From Tillus elongatus (taxonomy: Eukaryota; Arthropoda; Insecta; Coleoptera; Cleridae), in assembly GCA_964006375.1 (NCBI GenBank), contig OZ023269.1, positions 62,001 to 126,000 on the forward strand: a stretch of 64,000 bases of DNA. The letters are read 5' to 3'. Every line of letters begins with the position of its first letter. The first letter of the stretch is position 1. Shown piece after piece: positions 27,708 to 37,689 of this stretch. The translations under genes were made by a program, and so were the position numbers. Under the pieces are notes generated by a model. It ran no database searches, was not told the DNA's origin, and saw only the letters and a program-made list of their open reading frames with translations.

Positions 27708-29222
27708 ATGGAAAGCAGTTTAATTGATTTAGAGACCTCCGATCACGGAGGTGGTTCAACACCTGAGCCAGTTGTTTCAGAAAAGTCATCTCTTAGTGTT
27801 AATCAAGATATAAATGAAGATATTATTACAAATCCTGTTAGTAAAAATACGTTAATTGTTGAGGACGCGAACATTTCTGACAATACAGGTGTTCCTAAAA
27901 ATGTTTTCTCTTCTGATCAAGTTCTTAATAACTCTGTAGCATCCAATGAGCCTTCTGCTAACAAGCAAGCGTCTTTTGCTCAAGCACTCAAAAATAATGT
28001 TGTTGATAAGGCAATCTTTCCTAAAAAAGATCAAGCCATAGTGATGTCCTCTATTGAAGGTGCCTCTATTCGTGATTATATTGTTAATCTTGGGACACTA
28101 ATTGGCCCAAAGCAAATTACATTTGCTTCAAAAATATCTAATAACAGAGTATGTATCTATCTTAGATCAAAAGAGTGTGTAGATGAGTTCATCTCTAAAC
28201 ATGGGGGTATTACTATCGGTGATATATATGTCTCTGCTAGGCGATTGATAACTCCTGCCGTAAGACTGATAATCTCAAATGTTTCTCCATCTATCCCACA
28301 TAATGTTATACACAAAAGTCTTGGGGATATTAATTTGAAATTGGTGTCTCCAGTTTCTTTCGTTGGAGTTGGCCTCGGTTTACCAGAATATTCTCATATC
28401 CGTAGCTTCCGCAGACAAGTATTTTTTGTGCCTGAAGACAGGACTGAGATTCCATCGTCTATAGTAGTCAGTCATGATGGAGACACATATCGATTATTTT
28501 TATCTGATGGAGAATTGCACTGTTTTACATGTAAAAAAGTGGGACACATTTCCAAAAACTGCCCTTCCCAGAACGTCATTCAAAATGAAGATAACATTGT
28601 CCTGGAACTGCCGTCAGTCGAGTCAAACAGTCAACATAATCCAGCTTCGTCTACTGAAACCAGAACTGTCACCACTCAACCTCAGGTAGCTGTAAAACCT
28701 TGCCAGCAGTCAGAAAATACAGAATTTGATAATTCTGTTATACTTCCATCTAGTGAAAAGCCACAACCATCTACAAGTTCTCAGTTACAACTCAACAGCA
28801 CCGTAGGTCTAAAACGATTAGCATCCCTGGAGGATACTGATGTGGATGATCAATTCACATTGCCAGCAGAAATCGTTACCAACAAAAAGGTTAGAAAAAA
28901 GAAAAAGTCAACTCCCGATCCACTCTCTGCATTTGACCCAATCAAACAATGTTTCTCGGAGAATTCTTATATTTTAAATTTTGATGAATTCAAAGCTTTT
29001 CTAACGGCCGTTAAAGGAAACGATAAACCCATTGAAATATCAAGGAAGTTTACCGATGATCTGCCACAGTTGATAAAAATGATCCAGCAAATTTACCCAC
29101 AGATTGAGAAGAGATCACTTAAAGAACGCTGCAAAAGATTGATTAAGTCACTATCTGGTCAACGCTGCGACTATCGAACTGATTGTACAGATACTCAGTC
29201 GTCGGAGCTTTCAGAGTGTTGA
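27708..29222 (+). CDS. LINE B ORF1, gag-like protein with zinc knuckle
   Basis: 504 codons. The ATG at 27708 follows the GC-rich leader. An acidic, Ser/Asn-rich N-terminus precedes the conserved region (about 88-255: FPKKDQAIV, SNNRVCIYL, IISNVSPSIPHNVIH, SFRRQVFF). The CCHC knuckle CFTCKKVGHISKNC is near residue 271. After a variable linker with a basic patch (KKVRKKKK) comes the C-terminal module shared with LINE A (about 420-485: GNDKPIEISRKF, SLKERCKRLIKSL). It ends 41 bases before the likely ORF2 start. Confidence 0.87.
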   Translation: MESSLIDLETSDHGGGSTPEPVVSEKSSLSVNQDINEDIITNPVSKNTLIVEDANISDNTGVPKNVFSSDQVLNNSVASNEPSANKQASFAQALKNNVVDKAIFPKKDQAIVMSSIEGASIRDYIVNLGTLIGPKQITFASKISNNRVCIYLRSKECVDEFISKHGGITIGDIYVSARRLITPAVRLIISNVSPSIPHNVIHKSLGDINLKLVSPVSFVGVGLGLPEYSHIRSFRRQVFFVPEDRTEIPSSIVVSHDGDTYRLFLSDGELHCFTCKKVGHISKNCPSQNVIQNEDNIVLELPSVESNSQHNPASSTETRTVTTQPQVAVKPCQQSENTEFDNSVILPSSEKPQPSTSSQLQLNSTVGLKRLASLEDTDVDDQFTLPAEIVTNKKVRKKKKSTPDPLSAFDPIKQCFSENSYILNFDEFKAFLTAVKGNDKPIEISRKFTDDLPQLIKMIQQIYPQIEKRSLKERCKRLIKSLSGQRCDYRTDCTDTQSSELSEC

Positions 29223-29263
29223 CACACCTAACACTCATACATTTTACATTCGCATTCAACTCG

Positions 29264-32200
29264 ATGATAATTATAACACTCAATGTCAAAAGCATCAAAA
29301 GTTTTATTAAGTCGTCAGCTCTTACATACTTCTTGGAGACCACACAGCCTGCGATAATCTGTCTTCAAGAAACTAATGTCACCTCCACACCAACATCTTT
29401 ACTAAAATTGAAGTACCAATTCTACTGCAATCCTTCGAACACAAGTTATTCTGGAACTATGATAGCCACTAGTCATAGCATGTTGTCAAATTGTTCAGTC
29501 ATCTGCCAAGTGATCTATCCAAGTTATGTGCAAAAACTTTATCTAGAAACTGAGAAATATAATATTCATATCTACAACGTTTATCTACCATGGAATCGAA
29601 TAAAAGCCCAAGAAGCTCTTTCAGCTCTCCAACTCTCACTAGCTGACATTTCTAATCCAGAGGATCATGTAATAATAACTGGTGATTTTAACTGTACCAT
29701 AACACCAGAAAAAGACAGATTTAACTCCCAGGAAAGGTATGCAGAAATCTCTATCAAACTTGAAACCATATTAAAACGATTCACCCTGGTAGATGTTTGG
29801 GAAAGAACTCATCTTCATGAAAGTGGCTTCACATTCTTTACTAATAATTCAGCTTCCAGACTGGATAGAATGTACTGCCGAGAACAAACCATGACCAGAG
29901 TCTTGTCATCAAAAGTGTTAGCCTCGTTTTCAGATCATTTGGCTTTGTCCATAGTTTTCCAGCCCGAAAAGAAATCTGGTAACACACTGAACATTTGGCG
30001 TTTTGATAATTCTCTTTTAAAAGATACCGCATATGTTAAGTGTATGAGAGAGTTTATTCGATCTGTTACTCAAAAACCAATTGAAAATGCTCTTTCACGA
30101 TGGGAAATTCTCAAGGAAGATATTAAAGATATAACCCGTATCTATACACGCCAGAAACGCCAACAGAGTGAGTTTGTAATCAAAAGCCTTCAAGAGCAAC
30201 TTAATAAAGCCATGAGTACCTTAAGAGAAACAGAAGACACCGCCAGTATACTTCGCCTGAAAGAAGAAATTAAAGACTTTTATTCCAAGGAAAGTGAAAA
30301 ACGTCTGGTGGCAGCAGGCATGACACATCTTCTAGAAATGGACAGACCAACAGCAGTTTCTCTCTCACCATACATCTGTAAAAAGAAAATCCTGACCGAA
30401 CTCATCCATGAAGGAATAGTTGAGAAAGAACCATCTCGAATAATTTCAGTTGTGAGAAATCATTTCCACAATCTATACAGAAAAGACACCAGTATTACAA
30501 TAGATCCAGGTAGCAGTCTATATAATGGCCTTCCTAAATTGGATGAAAACAGTAAATCTTTGATAGAACAACCAATTACAGAAAACGATTTATTCACTGC
30601 TCTCAAGTCGCTTAAAAGAAACAAGGCTACAGGGATTGATGGTCTCAGTCCGGAATTCTATGTTGTTTTCTGGAATGAAATTAAAAACTGGTATTGTAGT
30701 ATGGTCCAACAAGCACTACAGCTTGGAAGACTCCCAAGAACTATTCGTACAGCAATTCTTGCCTTAATACACAAAGGTGGTGACTCCAGCGTTTTAGGAA
30801 ACTGGAGGCCAATTTCAATTTTAACAACTGATTATAAGATTCTGTCCAAGGCTTTATCAATACGCTTGTCAGGGATACTAAACTTATTAGTAGATCCAGA
30901 TCAGTCCTATTGTGTACCGGGAAGGTCAATCTACGACAGCCTTCATCTTTTCAGGGAACTTATTCAACACATTAATGTTCACGATTTACCTGTTGCTATC
31001 GTTTCATTAGACCAACGAAGTGCCTTTGATAGAGTGAGTCATGACTATATGTTCTACCTTTTGGAAATATACAATTTAGGCCCATTATTTGTGAACTGTG
31101 TAAGGCTTCTCTATGAAGATTCAGTTTGTATGGTCAGAGCGCATGGACTTATGTCTGCCCCAATTAAGTTTGAACAGGGTATTCGTCAGGGTTGTCCACT
31201 TTCAGGTCCACTTTTTATTCTCTGTATTGAACCACTTCTATCTTTCATCAGAAACAGAATAGTAGGTCTTACCTTGCCTATCCCACAAAAAAGTCACTTC
31301 CTAAAAGTCTCCGCCTATGCGGATGATGTTAATGTGGTGATTTCTGAAAAGACTGACTTGGAGGTTATGATGGACTGCTATAATGAATACTCCCAAAATT
31401 CTGGTGCACAACTCAATGCAGATAAATGCATGGGTTACTGGTTGGGAGCTTATAAAGGTTCCGGAGAGACCCCCCTCGGTTTTAATTGGTCATCTGCAGG
31501 CATAAAAATCCTGGGTACTACGTTTAAAAATGACGCCGACGTACTTGATCTTGCCCCATTAAATGCAGCATTCAAAAGGTTACAAGACAGTTCCAGTAGA
31601 TGGATCAGGGTTCTTCCGGCTCTATCCTGGAGAGGAAGAGCTATGGTTATAAATCAGTTTCTTGCACCTAAACTTTGGTATACCTTGCAAATCTTACCTG
31701 CCCCACCTGACTTTGTAAACAAAATTCAGGCCTTTCTTATAAATTTATTCTGGAGTGGCAGAAAGCACTGGATTTCCGCGCAAGATCTATGTCTACCAAT
31801 TTCTCATGGAGGCTTAGGCCTAGTTCATATAGCGTCTAAAATAAAACTGTTTCGAATTTCCTTTGCTTTGAGATTCCTGGCGTGTAAAGAGGAAAGTAAC
31901 TGGAAGCTAATGGCACAGCACTCTTTGAGTACTTACAGATCTAGTGATCTGACCTGGCAAGTCTTATTTATTCAGTATTCAAGCTATCACCCAGCAAAAT
32001 TATCATTATTCTTGAGGCAAGTCCTTGAATCAACCTCTTTGATAAATCTCTGTTTGGAAGACTATCCCTCAACATTCTCAGAGTTGAAACAAATACCTCT
32101 GACCGCATCGCGCTTATCATTAGGCAGTTTTAAGTTCTCTAACCTCTGGTTTTCTAGAAGCGTTTACACTATTGGCGATTTTTTTGATGGGGTAAAATGG

Positions 32201-33022
32201 AAGTCATTCGAAGATATTCAGCTAAAAGAGTATAACTCCCTCCTCAAAAATAACCTTAGAATTAACTTTCACCATTTCAAAGCATTGATAATGGAAACCT
32301 GCCCAGATGTTTTGCTCAAAACTGGTCCACCAAATATGATATTTTACACTTCATTCAAAACCATTGAAGAAAAGCTCACAGATTGTAGTCTCCTTAACAA
32401 AAGAGCTATTTTACGCGACTTAACCTTGAGGGCATTTTGTGTCACCTCGCCAATTAAAGGGGCATGGACTGATGATACAGTTAACTGGCAAGCACTATGC
32501 TCCAAACCCACTATGGGCCATGATGCGACTGTCGCTTTTAGATTCGCCAAAAATAGGTTGGCAGATCCAGTTTTCTTAAGCAGAGCAGGAATGATCTTGT
32601 CAGCTCTTTGTCCGTGGTGTGGTATTACCGGGACATCCTGGCACATGATAGTGGAGTGTTCGGAGGTTTCTGTTCTGTGGAAATTTGTTGGGGCTCTTGT
32701 TTATAAATTAACTGCAAAGCCACTGCGTATGGTCGACATATATGCGGGATTTGTACCACTCACTAGCGAGAAAGCAGCCCTTGTTAACTTCTTGTGCAAC
32801 ATAGCAAAAAGCACAATATATAACCACATAGTTTCATATTTTAAAGACAACGCTCAACACCAGCCATATGAAACTATATATAAAAATAGACTAAAGTGTC
32901 GCTTAATGAAAGAATATTCATGGTATTCGAGCAGAAATGATATCGCTTCTTTTGAAAACAAATGGTGTATTGGGGAGATTCTCTGCAGAGTTCAGGAAGT
33001 GTCTCTAGTTTTTGCTTTCTAG
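29264..33022 (+). CDS. LINE B ORF2, endonuclease-reverse transcriptase
   Basis: 1252 residues if started at the ATG at 29264. An upstream in-frame ATG (29183) lies inside ORF1, and the 29264 start aligns with the start of LINE A ORF2. Domains in order: endonuclease (LQETNVT, GDFNCTI, SRLDRMYC near 197, SFSDHLALS), reverse transcriptase (ATGIDGL near 454, VSLDQRSAFDRVSH, GIRQGCPLSGPLF, catalytic YADDV near 684) and a long C-terminal region with a CCHC-type finger CPWCGITGTSWHMIVEC near 1115. All catalytic landmarks are present and no stop interrupts the frame. This family carries out target-primed reverse transcription. Confidence 0.88.
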   Translation: MIIITLNVKSIKSFIKSSALTYFLETTQPAIICLQETNVTSTPTSLLKLKYQFYCNPSNTSYSGTMIATSHSMLSNCSVICQVIYPSYVQKLYLETEKYNIHIYNVYLPWNRIKAQEALSALQLSLADISNPEDHVIITGDFNCTITPEKDRFNSQERYAEISIKLETILKRFTLVDVWERTHLHESGFTFFTNNSASRLDRMYCREQTMTRVLSSKVLASFSDHLALSIVFQPEKKSGNTLNIWRFDNSLLKDTAYVKCMREFIRSVTQKPIENALSRWEILKEDIKDITRIYTRQKRQQSEFVIKSLQEQLNKAMSTLRETEDTASILRLKEEIKDFYSKESEKRLVAAGMTHLLEMDRPTAVSLSPYICKKKILTELIHEGIVEKEPSRIISVVRNHFHNLYRKDTSITIDPGSSLYNGLPKLDENSKSLIEQPITENDLFTALKSLKRNKATGIDGLSPEFYVVFWNEIKNWYCSMVQQALQLGRLPRTIRTAILALIHKGGDSSVLGNWRPISILTTDYKILSKALSIRLSGILNLLVDPDQSYCVPGRSIYDSLHLFRELIQHINVHDLPVAIVSLDQRSAFDRVSHDYMFYLLEIYNLGPLFVNCVRLLYEDSVCMVRAHGLMSAPIKFEQGIRQGCPLSGPLFILCIEPLLSFIRNRIVGLTLPIPQKSHFLKVSAYADDVNVVISEKTDLEVMMDCYNEYSQNSGAQLNADKCMGYWLGAYKGSGETPLGFNWSSAGIKILGTTFKNDADVLDLAPLNAAFKRLQDSSSRWIRVLPALSWRGRAMVINQFLAPKLWYTLQILPAPPDFVNKIQAFLINLFWSGRKHWISAQDLCLPISHGGLGLVHIASKIKLFRISFALRFLACKEESNWKLMAQHSLSTYRSSDLTWQVLFIQYSSYHPAKLSLFLRQVLESTSLINLCLEDYPSTFSELKQIPLTASRLSLGSFKFSNLWFSRSVYTIGDFFDGVKWKSFEDIQLKEYNSLLKNNLRINFHHFKALIMETCPDVLLKTGPPNMIFYTSFKTIEEKLTDCSLLNKRAILRDLTLRAFCVTSPIKGAWTDDTVNWQALCSKPTMGHDATVAFRFAKNRLADPVFLSRAGMILSALCPWCGITGTSWHMIVECSEVSVLWKFVGALVYKLTAKPLRMVDIYAGFVPLTSEKAALVNFLCNIAKSTIYNHIVSYFKDNAQHQPYETIYKNRLKCRLMKEYSWYSSRNDIASFENKWCIGEILCRVQEVSLVFAF

Positions 33023-33080
33023 TATTGTCCTGATACATACCCCTTTGGCTTAAATGTTATATTTTCCCCCCTTGTTATTT

Positions 33081-33125
<45 letters not shown>

Positions 33126-33128
<3 letters not shown>

Positions 33129-33141
33129 CACACACACACAC

Positions 33142-33224
<83 letters not shown>

Positions 33225-33308
33225 AAAATCGAAATTGACCCCGAAATTTTTTCAAAATTCAAGTCGGGATCTCCTTGTTAAAAAATTTTTTAAAGAAAAT
33301 TCACTAAA
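33126..33308 (+). repeat. (CA)n-(TA)n and right arm of interrupted HINE-like copy
   Basis: (CA)n 33126-33142, (TA)n 33143-33218, then ATTGACCCCG, a shortened arm (CAAGTCGGGATCTCC) and the terminal hairpin ending TTCACTAAA at about 33308. This completes the forward copy that begins at 19950. Confidence 0.8.
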
Positions 33309-33309
33309 A

Positions 33310-35105
33310 AAGAGAGAGAGGTCACGGTGGGCAAGGGGTGGCAGCCTTTGGGTGAGGGTAGGGTCACCGATGAGACGTATAGCACTCTTCTGAATTGAGT
33401 CCAGGTTAGCGAGGGTAAAAGCGGCAGCGGCACCCCAGATATGGGAGCAGTATTCGAGGTTTGGCCTTATTTGTAAAGTATATAAGGTATAGAGATTAGC
33501 TGATGAAAAGTATTTACGAGCCCGGAAGAGGAAACCTAATTTCTTAGCAGCCGCTTCTGCAATAATTGATGTGACATGTTGGTGGCAATTGAGATTTCGA
33601 TCCACAGAAATGCCAACAAGTGAAAAGGACTCATTACTTTGAATAACTTGGTTGTTCATTGTGATGGGTCTAGGGCTGGTTTATCTCTTGTCTCTTATGA
33701 GATAGAAAGCAAGACTGAGATTTGGTGGAGTAGAACTGTACAAGATTTCTACTTCCCCAGTCTAATATTTTTTGGAGATCCACAGAGACAGAACCCTCCA
33801 TGAGTCTGCGATCCTCATCGAATTGGGCTAAAGAGACAGGCTTAGAATGTTGTATATTTGAGTGGAGGGTGCTGTCATCCATGTGACTGTGAACTGGGTT
33901 GGATGTGCTAGAGAGGAGGTCATCGATGTGGAGAAGAAACAAAGTAGGGGCTAAGGCTGAACCTTGAGGGACTCCTGCATTAATTGGATACAGTCTAGAG
34001 GAATGGCCATCCACGACAGAAATGCTCCGGTTGGAGAGGAAATTTGCTGTCCAAGTACAGAGTTTTGGTGGTAGGCCATATGCCGGAAGTTTATTAAGCA
34101 GCGCTGCGTGCCAGACCTGGTCGAATGCTTTGGATATGTCTAGAGGGACAAGCTGGGATTCACTGTGTAGTTCCATAGACTTGTTCCAAGAATGGGTGTC
34201 AAAGGAAAGGAGGTCGGCAGTTGATCTGTGCTGACGGAATCCATACTGGCTGTCGTGGATTAGACTGTTTTTCAAGAAATTTTAGTAATTCAGTGTTTAT
34301 ATATTGGACTGTTAGTGGTTGAACATTTGGAGGTGGGTTGAGACTAGAATTGCTGGCGAATAATGAGGTAAAAAGTTCAGCCTTGCCCAGGGCGGTAGAA
34401 ACAATTTCATCCCCAGAAACAAGAGGTGGGAACGTGCTCTTGTAGAAATTATTCCCAATAGATTTAGCAAGAGTCCAGAAGGGTTTGCTGCCGTTGAAGC
34501 TTGAGAGGACTTTGTTTTTGATGTAATTATTTAACGAGTTTTTTGCCTCAGAAATAATGTGGACATGCAGTTTCTTGTGTCGTTAAATACTTGAGGGTTT
34601 TCTTGACTGGAATTGTGTAGAAGCGTTTTGTGAGCTTTGACCTTTTCAAGTCTGGCCTTGTCACAGGATTTAGAGAACCAGGGCTTTTGAGTGGCTGAAG
34701 AGGTTTTCTGTGTATGTGGAATAAATAATTCCATGCCAGGTTGGATGATTTCGGTGACGTTTTGTGAAATATCAGAGGGCTCGGGATGAGAGAAGCAGAC
34801 AGACGTCCATGGAAATGAGGAAAAGTAATCCCGCATTTCGTCCCAGTTCGTGGAGTTGTAGTGCCAAACGATAGGTGGGTGTGATGACTGTGTGACCTCG
34901 GGTTGCATTGTGCAAGAAGCAGTGACCATACAGTGGTCTAAGCGACCAAGTGGGGTGGTGACTGATGTCTTATAGCATTTAGGTTTTGTAGTAAGAAGGA
35001 GATCCAAGGGATTTGAGCTGTGTGTTGGGATGCGAGGAAAGTAAGTAGGTTGCTGAATTGCTGAACCGTATTGGTTAATGTTGGTGGATCGGTTTATAAA
35101 ATTCA
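33310..35105 (-). pseudogene. LINE fragment (endonuclease end plus RT)
   Basis: On the minus strand it starts inside an endonuclease (FINRSTNINQYGSAIQ, LDLLLTTKP, GRLDHCMVTAS) and continues, with frameshifts near 34530 and 34270, into reverse transcriptase: DSQYGFRQHRSTADLL, PLDISKAFDQVWH, GVPQGSALAPTLFLLHIDD, and HSHMDD where YADD is expected. A thumb region follows to about 33330. The usual segment between the endonuclease linker and QYGFR is too short, so the RT finger region appears deleted. It resembles CR1/Jockey-type elements. Its 5' junction is only about ten bases inside FKBP2 intron 2. Confidence 0.75.
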
Positions 35106-35115
35106 TGCAACATAC

Positions 35116-35228
35116 CCTATTAAGCCTTGGTCCCATCCTTTTATAACTTCACCTGCCCCTAATGTAAATGCGAAAGGTTTCTTCTCACTTATGTTACTAT
35201 CAAACACTGTGCCATCTTCTAAGTGGCC
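35116..35228 (-). CDS. FKBP2: FKBP2-type PPIase, exon 2
   Basis: 113 bases. The acceptor TTTCAG precedes 35228 and the exon opens in phase 0 with [16 protein letters not shown], then [20 protein letters not shown]. These are the central FKBP motifs: the DGTVFDS loop and the VIKGWDQGL helix carrying the conserved Trp that floors the active site. It ends at a GTATGT donor and leaves phase 2 for exon 3. A frame that reads this stretch as the start of the neighbouring LINE (MGPRLNRV) is a chance continuation across the junction. Confidence 0.92.
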
Positions 35229-35445
35229 CTGAAAGATACACTGGTTTTAAATATATGAGTACAATAACATAAAATTTCAAATTTTATCAAAATTATTGGA
35301 AGTCCACCTTATAGATATAATAACACGCAAAAGTCTAGAAATGGACTTTGAAAAAAATATTATTGCAAACAGAATTTTAAATTAAAGACCCAAACAAAAA
35401 ACGATAAAAAATGACTGAAAACAAGAGGTTTGTTTTAAAATTTAC

Positions 35446-35631
35446 CTTATAATATATACGCAAAAAGTCACCCTTCTTTGATTTCTGAGTGCAGTTTTCT
35501 GGTCGCTTTTTAATTCCAATTTGAAGCTTTCTTGCTGATTTATACTCACAATTAATCAATACGATAAATAAGATTACTAAAAGCATACAACTTGTGTTAT
35601 TAGTTATAACATGATATTTAGAATGTTTCAT
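35446..35631 (-). CDS. FKBP2: FKBP2-type PPIase, exon 1 with signal peptide
   Basis: 62 codons from the ATG at 35631. A basic start is followed by a hydrophobic run (MLLVILFIVLINC, residues about 16-28), a classical secretory signal peptide. The mature start is LQIGIKKRPENC, then KGDFLRIYYK, the first FKBP strand. The donor GTAAA follows codon 62 and joins exon 2 in phase 0 after a 217-bp intron. Family knowledge: FKBP2 is a small ER-lumenal prolyl isomerase that assists protein folding. The single FKBP domain without EF-hands argues against FKBP14. No promoter element could be assigned upstream. Confidence 0.9.
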
Positions 35632-35649
35632 TTTCTTTATACTCTATTA

Positions 35650-36505
35650 CTCTATTATTAAATTTCTATCAGTAAATAGTAGTACTAAGTGATTTTAAAC
35701 GAAATTAATTACATTTTAATATTAAAGTCATGAATAAAGTTTTATATTATTGATCTTATGTTTGTTTCTGTTTTATTTTGGTTTAAATGTGTCATTTAAA
35801 ATGTCGGATGTCTTTCAATTGTCATGCATATTTGCCCATCCTACTCAGTTTAGGATAGGCAACTTCATAGCTAGATTTGATTGGTTCTCAGTTCAATGGG
35901 AAACTTTTATAATGCATTCAGAAAGTGCATACAATGTTTCATCAGGTACCCAATACCCAATCAATAAAATTGTTGAAACCTAAAATTAATTAATTCCGCA
36001 GCCATTATTATGCAAACAATAACTAAGTTATTCGCTGCAAATTAACAACTCTACCCCTTTTTACAGGTCAAAATACACAGCTGTGGCACATTATATATTG
36101 AACGTCATGGAAAATTAACTGTCTGTGTCTGTGTAGTGGATTATGTGAGATGTATTCATACTTCACAGAACAATTATTGTATTGTAGTTTTATCTACCTA
36201 CTTTATAATATAATCTATTCATGGGAGAATAACTGACAAATCAATTATTTTTAATGTCTTCGTGTATTGATTTGGGTTGCTATTTATATACCTAATTAAA
36301 AAGACAGCCACGTTTTGTGTACTGAGATTTTTCAATTTCTGTTTTTATACATTTATTTTATATAACACACACTGAACTATATTATGATATATGAACACGT
36401 TTCTTGCGATGGATCTAGACAGCGTTGCGAATATATTGGTGATTTTTCACTAGATCGGTTAAATTTTCACCCTGCTTGGTCAATTTGAAAATTTTAAATG
36501 CATAA
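35650..36505. other. upstream flank of FKBP2, AT-rich
   Basis: Contains the likely promoter and 5' UTR of FKBP2, but no core element can be pointed to. A 77-codon plus frame (35750-35983) is not recognised. Confidence 0.5.
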
Positions 36506-37130
36506 CATCTAGTGATTTTTCGTAGAAAAAATTCACTAATGGGAAGATCCCGACTTTTGATTTTTGAAAAAAATGTTTGGAATTAAGAAAATTCACTAAA
36601 AGATTTTTTGTGTTTACAGTGATAAAGTATCATTTATTGGTGGTGTTTTGTTTTTCCTCTACGCAAAACAAACGAAAAGAAGTGAAATAGTACATATGCT
36701 GTGACTTGTGGTATCAGTAAAACAATTTTTTTCTTATGAAACCCACTACAAGTAAAAAGTTTTTTTAATGCTGGTTTATCATTCTTTTGGAATATAAAAT
36801 TCCTTGTGAAAGTATGTTTTTCACTTTCGGTTTATTTAATTTTGGGGCACCTTTTATGATCTGGCACAAAATATTTTATTAAAACTTTTTTTCCTTGTAA
36901 CATAGAAATCTAAATTTTGGTGTATACTTTACTTTTTATATCGTAAACTTACCTACCAAATTTGGATATCATAGCTTTTTTATTTTTTGAGATAAAAAAC
37001 ATATAAAAACTGAAACTGACTCCGGATATGGGTTCTAGGGGTTCTAGTTCGCGCTCATTTGCAGAATTTTTTTCAAAATTCAAAAGTCGGGATCTCCCCA
37101 TTAGTGAATTTTCTCTATGAAAATTCACAA
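36506..37130 (+). repeat. HINE-like pieces and a compact forward copy
   Basis: A reverse terminal hairpin fragment (36506-36575) is followed by unassigned sequence. A forward copy then runs from ATGATCTGGCACAAAATATT (about 36855), without the CTGGACGCAGC terminus, through the block TTGAGATAAAAAACATATAA to the hairpin end near 37129. It lacks both the tandem block and the microsatellite. Confidence 0.75.
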
Positions 37131-37685
37131 AAAGTCACCAGTTAAAAGTAAAAGCCGCCACGTCAAATTTTTTTATTCGGAAACATCCAAACATACACAT
37201 TTTGCAATAGGGAATGGAGTTCAAAAGAATTTAAAATTGTTAAAGAATTAATTAAAGCAAATCATGAAATAGGCGCGCGCTTATAGAGAAACTGCCACAT
37301 TACAGCGGAAATTATTAACATTTAAGTAGAATTTAGAACAGAAGTATTAATTATTTCCAATAATAATTTATTGGTGTCTGGATTCAGTCATTTATTCTCC
37401 GTGGTACACTTACAGATATACTTTCTGTCTCTAGTGTTTGGCCATGCCTTCCTTTTTCAGTAGGTAATAAATTTCCATCCTTGTCCTTTATGATTTCTGT
37501 TGGTTTATTTTGTAGTCTTCTTACCTGATGGTAAAGCTTGATCTGATTTTCATGTAATTTTCAACTTCTTCACTTTTTTGCATCCATATTTCTTTATTTC
37601 CTACGTTTTCGAGATTGGCCAGATGTTTAATTTGCTTATATTTTCTGTATGCCCCTTTTGTTACATTCTTGTATTAACTAAGTGA
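37131..37685. other. unassigned stretch
   Basis: No clear coding or repeat match. Minus-strand fragments from 37450 to 37690 read as a Lys/Glu-rich sequence with stops that I do not recognise. Confidence 0.5.
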
Positions 37686-37689
37686 AGAC

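Noticed and set aside
29183..29263. Upstream ATG for LINE B ORF2
   Set aside because: It lies within ORF1, adds 27 residues with no counterpart in LINE A, and the homologous start is at 29264.
34531..35136. Reading [11 protein letters not shown] as the true start of the minus-strand LINE protein
   Set aside because: Those codons lie in FKBP2 exon 2 and its donor site read in another frame; the element only starts near 35105.
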